Below, piece after piece: positions 35,838 to 45,802 of a DNA stretch of 64,000 nt (within the stretch, counting starts at the first letter, position 1; each line of letters opens with the position of its first letter). Source of the DNA: Drosophila miranda (Eukaryota > Arthropoda > Insecta > Diptera > Drosophilidae); contig NW_022881603.1 of the NCBI RefSeq assembly GCF_003369915.1, positions 14,770,935-14,834,934 on the forward strand, written 5' to 3'. The position numbers were made by a program, and so were the translations under genes. The notes under the pieces are model-generated. The model made no database searches and was not told the DNA's origin. It saw only the letters and a program-made list of their open reading frames with translations.

Positions 35838-38800
35838 ATGGATACGCCCAAGGGATCGGATGCTGAGTTTATCGTGAAATACCGTCAGGAGTACTATGAT
35901 CTGTCCGAGTTCATGCACAAGCATCCGGGTGGCATCAACACTCTTAAAGGTCTCAATCAGGCGGATATGACAGCACGTTTCATGAAGGCCCCACCGCACT
36001 CGGATGCGGCCATGTATCTGATGAAGGAGTACAAAGTAAAATCTGAGGACCCTCGTATTCCCATGACCAAACCTCGACATCAGGCTCGAAGAATAGGCAA
36101 TGCCCAGGACTCACAGGAGCGGTCGAACGAGTCCGAGGACAAAAACAACAATCAATTGGATGAGAGCATGGAGGTGAGTTTCTTTTAGATTACTGTTTAA
36201 TGTGTTTACTGGAGTCTTCACTTGGTTGCATTCATAAGACTGGCTCCAATGATGACGTGGAAACTATTCTTAAATATAGTTAACACAAGACTAGATTCAT
36301 GCATTCATAAAGACTCCTTAAGGCACATGTACGGCGGAGGTTCTAGTAGATAGTTTTTAGGGAGATCGTAGAACTAACAATCATTTGATGCAAAGACTTC
36401 TTTGGGATGTTGCGAGTACAGCCATCACAGCTACTGATATTTGCTAGAGCTGATGTATACCTTGGGCTTGGAGTAGACGCGTATCTCCTCATCTACGATA
36501 CCCAGCTCCTTGTCGATTTCCGCCTTGCGGTTGCGCACCCGAAGAGTCTGGGCGGTCATGGGCATGTGATTAAGCTCACTGATTAGACCATCATAGCCTG
36601 TCAAGCGAACCGTATTGAAACATATGCAAAATTAAGATACTATCTGTAAGACTTACGCTTCTTTGCGCTGTTCAAGTGGCCAACACGATCCTCCTCCGAG
36701 AGCAGAGTATGTCCGCGTGGACAGTCCGGATCCCGTGCATCGGCAAGCTCCTTGGCTGCGGCCTTTTCGCGCTTTTCCTTCTCCAGGTAGCGCGGAAGAC
36801 GCAATTCGTCGCGTGCTGTTGAAAACAAAGCTTGATTAGCCATCGAGCCGCCGAGTTCCCCTATATATACTCACATCCCAGCTTGTGCTCGCGGCGCTTC
36901 GATGTTATGGACGTGGTGCTAGCATTTGATGAGATTGTGGCCACTGTAAAGCGGCTGCGGGCACTAAGCGGAGCCTCTTCATCCGAAGCAACTTCAGTTC
37001 TCAGATCAACGTCGGGTAAGGGTATCATTGCGTTCAACTCATTCATGTTGAACCGACTGGGCTGAAGATGCTCGTTTTCGTTATTATCGTAACGATTGGA
37101 GGACCGTCTGTAATTGTTGTCATATTTATTGGGGTGCTCATCCAGCATAGAATCACCATCAAAACTGCATCTAAAATAGCAAGAATAGAGTACGTTAAGG
37201 TATGGGTTGCAGCTGCTTTCATTGCCGGCTGCTTTTCTTACTTTTTTAAGGCATTTGTTAGGTAGAGCTCATCTGTGATATCTTCTGTCTGTATGCCAAT
37301 GCTTGTGGAGCTGCGTTGGGTGCGGCAAGAGCTGCAGCGTTCTGAATATCTGTCCGGTGACTGCTCAAAATCTTTCTGTGCTTCCACCGACGGGTCATCG
37401 CGCATAGGATTGCGCGATTCCAAGCCGTCAAAACGTTCGCCAGCATCTGGAACAGCCACACCCAATTGGTGATGCGAACGCGAGTGGTTACGGTTGCGTT
37501 GCAGACTGGTTTCCTGGGTGTTTTGTCTGGACACCGGGGGTCTTCCTGTTTTCGATTCCCGTACCTCGCTGCCAGCGCGTCGCATAGGTGGCATCCATTT
37601 GGGACGCACTGGTTCCTTGGCTGCTAGTTTTTCACTTGTTGATTTCTCCAGCGAGCGCAAGCTCACTTTATTCTCCTTAAGAAAGTTGCGGCCCTGATTA
37701 GCTCCGGCTCCTGTAATAAAATTACCAAAACAAATTATACCTCGGTTGCCATGACCGTACAAGTTTCGAGAAAAATCTTACGCGGCACTGAAAAAATCCC
37801 TTTCAGCGTAGGTATCGGACTAATTGATGTGTTTGACATATTCTATTCCGACGATAGTATAACTATGTGCAGTCGGCACTATGTGTAGTATTATGAATCT
37901 GCTATTAGAATATTGAATGTTTTATCGCAGGTAGTCGCGCTGCGTCGTTGAATTTGAGTTTTTGATCAGTGTGACCGCGGATTTATCGTTAAAATATACC
38001 ATCCGACTCTCAGAAATATACGAAAATATACCGTCGCATTTTAAAAATATACCGTAAATATACTGACGAATTTAAGTTATATTATACATATTCGTGGATT
38101 TTGATATTCCGTGGAATATTACTAGCCACATTGTTCTATCCAATTAATGAACCTTTTTACTACTTGACTGGTTTATTTTAAATACTTGCTTTTATTGAAT
38201 TTTGCGTAAAAAAAGGTTTCAAAGAGAGCATACCCGATTCAAGTTCGGTTATCGATACTATCGACTGGATGGTGCGCGCCATATTTAAAAACACTTGTAA
38301 CCCGTTTCAGCACCTGGTTGATTGGTCAAAGGCCATGCTGCCGCAAATCGTCAACATAACGAAATGCTACGATGAGTGGGTGCACAAGCCAGTAGACAGG
38401 CCACTGCGGCTCTTCGGCCCCTGGTATTTGGAAATGTTGACCAAGACGCCTTGGTGGCTGGTGCCCGTATTTTGGCTTCCCGTCATTATACGGTGTGCGT
38501 GTGAGGACATTCACACCAGTTGGAATTACAAAAGTCAGGTACGCATATATTTTTTTGAACCAATTAATGACTATCATTAATCATTATCAAATATTACAGC
38601 TTGCGTGTCTCACTGGCTACTTTTTGTTCGGCGTGCTCCTGTGGACATTTCTGGAGTACACTATACATCGTTGGGTGTTTCATATTAAACTGAAGAGCAA
38701 CAGTGGGCCCTGGATATGCACTTTTCACTTCATGATCCATGGGCTGCATCATAAAGTACCTTTCGATCCCATGCGCCTCGTGTTTCCCCCACTTCCGGGT

Positions 38801-39100
38801 GCCATTCTTGCTACGCTTATTTATTACCCACTTAGTTATTTTCTCATCCAACCGCGAGTTGTCCAATCAGGTGCTCTCGTCGGCTACCTGTGTTACGACA
38901 TGATGCACTATTACCTACATTACGGAAATCCATCTTTCAGGCACATTGTCCATATGAAACGATATCATTACCAACACTATTTTACGCACCAGGACCTGGG
39001 ATATGGTATTAGCAGTCCGCTGTGGGATGTTGTCTTTAAGACGCGCATTCATATATGTACCAACTGCGTTGGTCTTAGCCAGAGCTTGGTTAGAGTTTGA
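35838..39100 (+). CDS. fa2h: Fatty acid 2-hydroxylase (FA2H), metal-ligand substitution
   Basis: Exons 35838-36173, 38311-38538 and 38600-39100 join in phase 0 (donors GTGAGT and GTACGC) to give about 354 residues. Exon 1 encodes the cytochrome b5-like domain (YYDLSEFMHKHPGG, heme ligand His; second region PPHSDAAMYLMKEY). Exons 2-3 encode the membrane hydroxylase with histidine boxes HRWVFH, HFMIHGLHHK and MMHYYLHYG. The last box reads HYQHYFTHQDLGYGISSPLWD, whereas the family has HxxHHF; the second His codon is TAT at 38978-38980. In the known family structures that His binds the metal centre, so activity is doubtful. The enzyme makes 2-hydroxy fatty acids for sphingolipids in the ER. Intron 1 holds a minus-strand gene. 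All frames are open, so I keep it as a CDS. Confidence 0.88.
36431..37839 (-). CDS. Enkurin-domain protein (ENKD1-like), nested gene
   Basis: Minus strand, five exons: 37839-37782, 37710-37242, 37170-36875, 36815-36657 and 36597-36431. All donors are GT and acceptors AG, and all phases agree, giving about 382 residues from ATG at 37839 to TAG at 36433-36431. The N-terminal part is basic and serine-rich (RPKWMPPMRRAG). Exon 4 has DPDCPRGHTLLSEEDR. The last exon has the enkurin-domain signature (MPMTAQTLRVRNRKAEIDKE, then RVYSKPKVYI). This domain occurs in cilia- and microtubule-associated proteins; the CPxGH segment before it recalls vertebrate ENKD1. It lies wholly within Fa2h coding intron 1 on the opposite strand, so the two transcripts overlap. 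A Motif 1 site sits about 130 bases upstream. Every exon is intact, unlike the copy at 30.5-31.5 kb. Confidence 0.82.
37967..37977 (-). promoter_or_regulatory. Motif 1 (M1BP) element of the enkurin gene
   Basis: CGGTCACACTG on the minus strand, a perfect fit to the Drosophila core-promoter Motif 1, 128 bases upstream of the enkurin start codon. Confidence 0.7.
37985..38230. repeat. Dispersed promoter-like repeat, copy 2
   Basis: Contains several AAATATACC words and GATATTCCGTGGAATATTACTAG; reverse complement of 220-450. It lies between the Motif 1 site of the enkurin gene and the second coding exon of Fa2h. Confidence 0.6.
38250..38257 (+). promoter_or_regulatory. DRE (DREF-binding) octamer
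   Basis: TATCGATA, the core DRE, 12 bases before an in-frame ATG (38269) that runs through the exon-2 acceptor into the Fa2h hydroxylase domain. It may drive a shorter Fa2h transcript or be part of the enkurin promoter. Confidence 0.45.
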
Positions 39101-39169
39101 TCAAATGTTGCTATTTTAGAACAAATTATTTAGATGTAAGAATAAGCCGTAAGTTTTTTATAAAAGTGA

Positions 39170-39700
39170 AAGAAAGAATGAAGACATTGTTGTTTCATCA
39201 ATCGGAAACAATGATGTAGGCAGAGCTGAAAGTCTTAGTTAGCCAGCATTATTAAACGGAATATCAAAATTTAGCAATTGGAACGATTATTGTGCTTTGA
39301 CTTTATTAGTTTAAACCTTATTTAAGAACCAATTCAATAATAAGGAGCAATTAAAATTAGCATATCTTGTAGAAAATGGATCTATCAATCGGATATAGTT
39401 ATGTGTTCAGGTATGGAAGTCCGAGCTAGCTGGTAATGTCAAATCGAAAGTCAAAATTGAAGAATATGGTTTTCAATTCTTCACGGAGCACCATTAACCC
39501 ATTGTAGACCAAGGTGGTATTTAAATGTTTCATCGAAAATAATGAAAATAATGTAAATGATATCGTGGATTTTTGTAAGTAGAGATAGAATGGATCTACA
39601 AGAAAAATGTACATACTGTATTATTTTCCGCGGTTCAACTAAACTTGTTCACCTCTATAAATAGGGGGGGTTAAGTGGGCTAAGTTTTTTTTTGTGCCAC
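39170..39700. repeat. Dispersed promoter-like repeat, copy 3
   Basis: Blocks shared with 1-350 (CGGAATATCAAAATT, AATCGGATATAGTTATGTG, TTAAGTGGGCTAAG). Occupies the intergenic space between Fa2h and eEF1beta; no coding potential. Confidence 0.5.
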
Positions 39701-39723
39701 CGTACATTTTATGGAAAAATCCG

Positions 39724-39745
39724 CGGTCACACTCTTTCCTTTTTC
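39724..39745 (+). promoter_or_regulatory. eEF1beta core promoter: Motif 1 plus TCT initiator
   Basis: CGGTCACACTC at 39724-39734 fits Motif 1, and the pyrimidine run TTTCCTTTTTC (centred on C 39739) fits the TCT initiator that Drosophila uses for ribosomal-protein and translation-factor genes. About 70 bases of 5-prime UTR follow to the ATG. Confidence 0.65.
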
Positions 39746-39809
39746 GTCGGTACGTGCACGCGGGCATTGATTTTTTTAAACGCGAATTCAGATCAAGAAA
39801 TCAACTAAA

Positions 39810-40589
39810 ATGGCTTTCGGTGATGTAAAGACCCCACAGGGACTGAAGGAATTGAACAACTTTCTGGCCAACAGCAGCTACATCAGCGGGTAAGCATCAG
39901 CACGCGGCGCCAGGAAGTGAGGTTATGTGAGAACCGCTCACGTCGGCGATTTCTTTTTGCTCACTTTGACGCTCATGTAATTTATTTTCCGCCGCAGATA
40001 CACACCCAGCAAGGCCGATTTGTCTGTGTTCGATGCCCTGGGCAAGGCTCCAGCTGGAGACTACGCCCACGTTGCACGTTGGTACCGCCACATTGCCTCC
40101 TTCGAGGCCGGAGAGCGCTCCGCTTGGACAGGCGCTCCCCTGCCTCAGTTGGCTGGTGGCAAACACACAGTGGCTGCTCCGGCCAAGGCAGCTGCTGACG
40201 ACGATGACGATGTCGATCTATTCGGCTCCGACGACGAGGAGGACGACGCTGAGGCAGAGCGCATCAAGCAGGAGCGTGTTGCTGCCTACACCGCCAAGAA
40301 ATCGAAGAAACCCGCCCTTATTGCCAAGTCGTCGGTGCTGCTCGATGTCAAACCATGGGATGATGAGACCGACATGAAGGAGATGGAGAATAATGTCCGC
40401 ACCATCGAAATGGACGGTCTGCTGTGGGGCGCATCCAAATTGGTGCCCGTCGGCTATGGCATCCAAAAGCTGCAGATCATGTGCGTCATTGAGGACGAGA
40501 AGGTGTCCATCGATCTTCTGCAGGAGAAGATTGAGGAGTTCGGGGACTTTGTGCAGTCCGTCGATATTGCTGCCTTCAACAAGATCTAA
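39810..40589 (+). CDS. eEF1beta: Elongation factor 1-beta (eEF1B alpha subunit)
   Basis: Exons 39810-39889 and 39998-40589 (GTAAGC donor, CCGCAG acceptor, phase 2) give 223 residues. The product exchanges GDP for GTP on eEF1A in the cytoplasm. The N-terminal GST-C-like domain is visible ([21 protein letters not shown], then [20 protein letters not shown]). An acidic linker [16 protein letters not shown] with the usual casein-kinase-type serine follows, then the C-terminal exchange domain ([47 protein letters not shown]). Nothing is broken and length is normal for the family. AATAAA lies at 40,611. It is the clearest intact housekeeping gene in a block where most neighbours are damaged. Confidence 0.97.
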
Positions 40590-40929
40590 ACTGAGATTCT
40601 TACTATTTTGAATAAATCCAAGCAAAAGCGAAGCAACTAAAAATTTATAAACTCTCTTAAATAGTGTATTTACAAACATTTACCATAGTATCTGTGTGTC
40701 TCTCTTTCTGATGAGCAGTTCTCTCTGCCCAGTTCTCAGCGTGAGTCTTTCGTTCGGAAGCTTTCAGTAAGCTTTAGCTCAACAAAACTATGAAGCACGG
40801 CCCGCTGCAAGCTCACTTGTCGGTTAAGCGCGAAAGCGTTCGTTCGGTTGCTAAAATAAAATCACAGATACGCTTTATTGTGCTATCCGGTTTAAACAAA
40901 TCTTTTTCGGACAATAAAAACTGCTAATA

Positions 40930-42926
40930 ATGGCTGCCAACAAATTGTGCTGCACTTTGGTGTTTGGTACTTTATTGTGCCTGGGACTGGTTGCTCTTAT
41001 TCAGGCGCAGGGTGAGTCAAATATATTTAAGCCGGAATTGTATCATATTGAGAGATTAGCTTTGGAATACCGTCTCGGGTGCGGGATTCGTGCATTTCAT
41101 TAACATTAATTAGCAATTGTATAAATATTTGTGTCTTTTGTTCTGTGCCAAGACATCTTTCGTTCTTAGATGGATTTCTGATGGGATTGCCCAACAAGTC
41201 TGTTCGTATTTGCATCAAACAAGCATCTGGATGTTGACAAATGTCCATAAATACTGCGGCTATCGAATACGTATGCGAGACTGGCGCATCTATCATTAGG
41301 AACGAGCCGGGACATTGACTGCGGTGGTTTCAATAACACGGCATTGCCATTGAAATCGCTTCCGATTTGTGTATCCCCCTTACATTAGACGGAAATTAAT
41401 TCACTTGAAAAATGTCTTGTAGTAATATTGTACAATATTGTACAATTATTCCAGGGTGGGCTCATAGGATATGTATTCGATTAAATAATTAGTTGCATAA
41501 GTAGCTGATTATATCAGAGATAAAACAATTTAAACTGTGGACTCGTCATGAAAATTAATTGAATTTGGAAAATAATTGTTTAGCTCGGAATAACCTGAAC
41601 AATCCCACCTTCGTGATGTGACAATTCCCTTCCGCTTAAATGACGTTTATTTGTGAGCAAACAATTCGCATTATCTTTGCCTGAGTGTGTGTTATCTCTA
41701 GTGCCTGGAAATTCCCAATTTTTCTATACTAGCCCCGAGTAAATCAAATCTCAGCAATAAGAAAAGTAAAATTATGCAAGCAATTTAAATTTCTGGAGGC
41801 TATTTTAAAATCTTGACCCGATTTCTACGACTTTCAAGACTACATATGTATGTATATTTTGCATAGTTCAGTGAACTCATAGAGTGATTACGTGGGTGAA
41901 TAAAGATGATTGGTAGGGTGTTCTCACAGAGAATTTGGCGCATGCTGACAACCTCCTCCGCTTTTCAAATTGCCGCTGTTCATGGAAAAATAAATAATTA
42001 AATTACAAGAACAACAGTTATTGATAACACTGAAAATATTGACTCATCTTCGCCTACGGGGGGCTAGCATAGAGATGCCTCAGCTCAATGTTGACATTGA
42101 AAGTTGCAAAACTAGTTCGGCAGAGAGTCGGAGGCTGAAACTGGCGGAGCAGATACGATGGAGCTTTGTCTGAGGTTCATGGGCGTACGACCATCGGATT
42201 TGTTTTTTCACGTTCTTATAAGTCGTATTATAAATGCGTTTATATGTTTTCGAAATTTTATGAGGTTGAAATTCGAACGATCTTGGTTCGAAATCATTCT
42301 CAAGACTTGCACATTACGGAACGCCCTGAATAAAGCGATGACATGGGTGGGTAAAAATGTTAATTCGAGTTTTATTTTGTTTACTCTGTTTACGTGGTTC
42401 CCGTGGCTAATCGCGTGCCCGATCTCAAACTAATTCGCCTGCCCTCTGCCCCCAAAACAGATAAGCCGGTGACGGATGTGAGTCTCGGCTGCATTTGCGA
42501 GGCCATCAGCGGATGCAATCAGACACGATTCTGCGCCGGCGGCGTATGCGGCCTGTTTTGCATTACCTGGGCCTACTGGTCGGATGGAGGCAAGCTGACC
42601 TTGGGAAACGAGAGCTCCAGTCTGAAGATGGTAAGCCTGTTTGCCGCACTTCGCCATCGTTCTTCTTCTTAACTTGCTTAAACTCCTTTTCAGCCTATAC
42701 CAACTGCGTGAACGATCCCTACTGCGCGGCCAACACCATCCAGAACTACATGACCAAGTTTGGGCAGGACTGCAACAAAGATGGGGGCATCGACTGTTAC
42801 GACTACGCTGCTATTCACAAGTTGGGGGGCTATGGCTGCGGTGGGGAGCTGGCTTATCACTACCAAACCAGCCTACAGAGCTGCCTGAACTCGTTCCAGC
42901 AAATGGACGTTCGCTCTGGACCTTGA
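40930..42926 (+). pseudogene. i-type (destabilase) lysozyme 1, frameshifted
   Basis: Exons 40930-41011 (signal peptide MAANKLCCTLVFGTLLCLGL), 42461-42630 and 42694-42926. The mature domain is that of invertebrate-type lysozymes, secreted enzymes that cut peptidoglycan and in some cases isopeptide bonds: GCICEAISGCNQTRFC, GLFCITWAYW, TNCVNDPYCAANTIQNYM, FGQDCNKDGGIDCYDYAAIH. Exon 2 must end in phase 1 to read YTNCVND in exon 3, but it ends in phase 0. The residues just before the donor (NESSSLKM) are one base out of the expected acidic SED-type ending, so one base is missing at about 42,617-42,620. The spliced frame stops seven codons into exon 3 at TGA. First of four paralogues in tandem. Confidence 0.85.
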
Positions 42927-43573
42927 GCGCAAGAGTAGGGCACATACGCATCAAATAATTAACGATAACTAATATTTAAAATAATAATTTATGGCAATGC
43001 ATTTGAATTGAAGCTAGATTGTGAAATTGAGATTGATATTAAAACTATAATGGTAAAGCAACACGGAATTTAGCTTTTACTGCGAGATATTTTTACAATC
43101 AAATCAGTTTTAAATTACCGTTGACAACGCTGGCGACATTCAGCGGAAATAAATGGAAGATTTTACATTCGCACGAATTCGTCGGCAGGTGTCTCTGTCA
43201 CGACATGTAGTTACTTGTGGTTACTACATGCCCGTAGAGTAGCAGCTCTCCGGAAAGGTCTCATGGCCAAGAAATATATCCAATATCTTTCCATTTTTAG
43301 TCAGTGGTCGGTTCAGGGTATTTCTTTCTTTCACTCGCATCTTCTACCGATCATTCGATTGGTAGCAGGTAATTGGTAATTCCCGCATTATTTAGTTATA
43401 GCGATGGCTGTTGTTGGCAGAGATTCGTGTGGATGCGCCCTAGAAACCGGTACTGGTGGGGAGAGACCCGGGAGACTCGAGAGCTGGCTGTTGGAATTGC
43501 TGGCACCATTTGCGATTTAGGTGCGGAACTGTTTGAACCAAGTTGAAGAGCATTAAGAGCATTAGAATGAGTT

Positions 43574-43965
43574 TTGAGGTGGAATATATGCTATATATGT
43601 GAGGCCATCAGCGGCTGCAATGCCACAAGGATTTGCACCAGCCCGGAGAAGGGCACATGCGGCATTTTTCGCATCACCTGGGCCTACTGGGTGGACGCCG
43701 GCAAACTGACCATCGACGGGAGCATCCCGAATCGGAGCGGGCCTTCATCAACTGCGCCAGCGATCCGCATTGCGCCGCCAATCGTGTTCAGAACTACATG
43801 AAGAAATTCAATCAGGACTGCAATGACGATGGCGAGATGGATTGCCATAACTATGCGAGGATCCACAAGCTGGGGGCCTACGGCTGTCAGGCGGATTTGC
43901 CATACAATTACCAGAGCGTCTTCGATGAGTGCATCGAGAACTATGAAGATCAGGGTTTCGAGTGA
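43574..43965 (+). pseudogene. i-type lysozyme 2, 5-prime truncated and frameshifted
   Basis: Begins inside the domain at CEAISGCNATRIC; no signal-peptide exon is recognisable upstream (43,150-43,570). The frame breaks near 43,718: before it GIFRITWAYWVDAGKLTIDG is read, after it EHPESERAFINCASDPHC continues in another frame, consistent with one lost G. The rest is intact to TGA at 43963-43965 (NQDCNDDGEMDCHNYARIH, NYQSVFDECIENY). It has no intron where paralogues 1, 3 and 4 have one. AATAAA at 43,997. Confidence 0.85.
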
Positions 43966-44206
43966 TCTTCCGGAACACAGAGTTTGTTATGCATCAAATA
44001 AATATCGCGGGGAATCTCCCCTACGGATCAGAGCAGACTAGATCACTTCCTATTCCCACACCCATTACAATGCCCCCATTGACTAGTATATATTGAACTC
44101 GTTCTCGGCTCGGCAGGCCAATATAAATCTATAGTCAGTGCTGCGAGCGTTCGGTGGCTGAATGGTCGAGCAACGCATTGAATCGGTAGTGAATATTCGG
44201 CTTACC

Positions 44207-44674
44207 ATGTCCACATATGAATATACGCTGATAATTCTTTTGGCTCTGGGCTTGGTTCAGGCGGAGAGCCCTGAACGGTGCCTGCGGCATCTTCAGGATC
44301 ACCTGGGATCAGTGGGTCGATTCGGGACGACTGACAGTGCCGGGTGACACAGCCGTAACGGACAGCGGTGAGTTAACCACAGCACATTCGCCATTGAGAG
44401 GGAGAGGATCTGATCATCCATAATTTACCGCTATAGCGTTTACCAACTGCGCCAACGATCCGCACTGTGGGGCGGCCACTCTCCAGAACTACATGGTGAA
44501 GTACGGACAGGACTGCAATGATGATCAGCGGGAGGACTGCTACGATTACGGCGCGATCCATTACATGGGTGTCCATCCAACTGCAAAGCAGACATGCCCT
44601 ACAACTACGAGAACATCTTCAAGCGGTGCCTGAGACGGGCGCAGCGGGAACAGCAGCGACAGTCGTCCACATAA
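44207..44674 (+). pseudogene. i-type lysozyme 3, deletion plus frameshift
   Basis: Signal peptide from ATG 44207 (YTLIILLALGLVQA) runs into ESPE and then jumps, out of frame, to ACGIFRITWDQWVDSGRLTV. The cysteine-rich first part of the domain (the CxCEAxSGC block and the catalytic Glu of the family) is missing. The exon ends at 44367 (GTGAGT). Exon 2 starts at 44437 (AFTNCANDPHC). A second break near 44,577 shifts MGVH out of frame with NCKADMPYNYENIFKRC. The stop would be TAA 44672-44674. Confidence 0.85.
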
Positions 44675-44904
44675 TCCACGGCTGGGAAACCACTAATACC
44701 TAGTTTCTAGTTTCTAGTATTTAATATCTAATTTATGAGGAAGAGTCAGCGAAATTTGTGTCAGAAAATTGCATTGCAAATAGCCAGCCTCTCGATTAAT
44801 AAACAACAGATCGGTTGATCAGCGTAGATCAGTTGTGCAGTAAACACGGCGACGGCAGGTCCGGTTCTCGTCTACAAATCCATCGGAGTTTAGTTTGAGA
44901 TACT

Positions 44905-45802
44905 ATGTTAGCCAGTCTCAAATTACTCACCAGTTTGTGGCTGCTGCTGTGGCTACGGCTGGACAGTGTTCCCGGCCATGCAGGTAAGTGTACTCATCGT
45001 TCCACTTGCCCCACTGTGCCGCTTTAGAAACAAGCCGGAACGTTGTACTACATTACGATCTTCGTCTGACCAGATACAGACAGAGGTGTAGACACGGAAA
45101 CTAGAAAATAGTCGAATATATCCTGGCATTCTGCGAATATCGCGCGTAAAAACAATTATTTGTGGCACACTTCGAGTATGTATGGGAGAGTGCAATACAA
45201 TAATGGTAATCCATTGTAAACTAAAACCGGATCAGTTCATTAGAATAGTATATATACCAAGTATGCACAGACTTACATCCGCCAATTTCCATCGCTGCCT
45301 TTGGCTTTCGATCTCTCGCATTCAGTGGAAAACAAAACCGTCACGGAAGACTGCCTGGAATGTCTCTGCGAGACGATGAGCGGCTGCAATACCACAGAGA
45401 TCTGTGTGAACAGGGCATGTGGCATCTTTCGGATAACCGAGGGTTATTGGGTGGAGGGGGGACAACTAACGCTGTAAGTACTCTAGCTTTCCCCCAAGCT
45501 GACGACTAATGTGTCTTCATCCTCTTTTAGCCTTCACCAATTGTGTCAATCAGCCCCTCTGTGCGGCGAATACGATCCAGAGCTATATGTACAAGCACGG
45601 GCAGGACTGCAATGGCGATGATCACATCGATTGCCTGGACTTTGGAGCTTTGCACAACCTGGGAAATCTGAAGTGCCGCGGCGAGCTACCCTACATATTC
45701 GCCAAGGTATTCAACAGCTGTCTAAAGTACAAGGAGAGACAGGCCCAGAACGCGGACCAGACCCCGAACCAAGTGAAAATCAAGGACCAGTCCTCAACAT
45801 AA
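44905..45802 (+). pseudogene. i-type lysozyme 4, exon-2 end deleted
   Basis: Exons 44905-44983 (signal peptide MLASLKLLTSLWLLLWLRL), 45326-45473 and 45531-45802. Domain motifs: DCLECLCETMSGCNTTEIC, GIFRITEGYW, TNCVNQPLCAANTIQSYM, GQDCNGDDHIDCLDFGALH. Exon 2 stops right after GGQLTL, about a dozen residues earlier than in paralogues 1 and 3. Its end is phase 2, while exon 3 needs phase 1, so the spliced frame is lost and meets a stop about 35 codons into exon 3. A deletion of the exon end that fused to the donor GTAAGT explains this. The C-terminal tail is charged and longer than in the paralogues. Confidence 0.8.

Larger units (their letters stand above)
32385..37855. repeat. Tandem segmental duplication, unit B
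   Basis: Second copy of the unit described at 27,568-31,557. It has one more INE-1/ISY-like repeat and about 180 bases (34,520-34,697) not found in unit A. It keeps a 60-base block (33,415-33,475) missing from unit A and carries the intact enkurin gene. It connects to the rest of Fa2h. Confidence 0.88.

Noticed and set aside
40218..40679. 153-codon frame antisense to eEF1beta
   Set aside because: Shadow of the well-supported sense gene.
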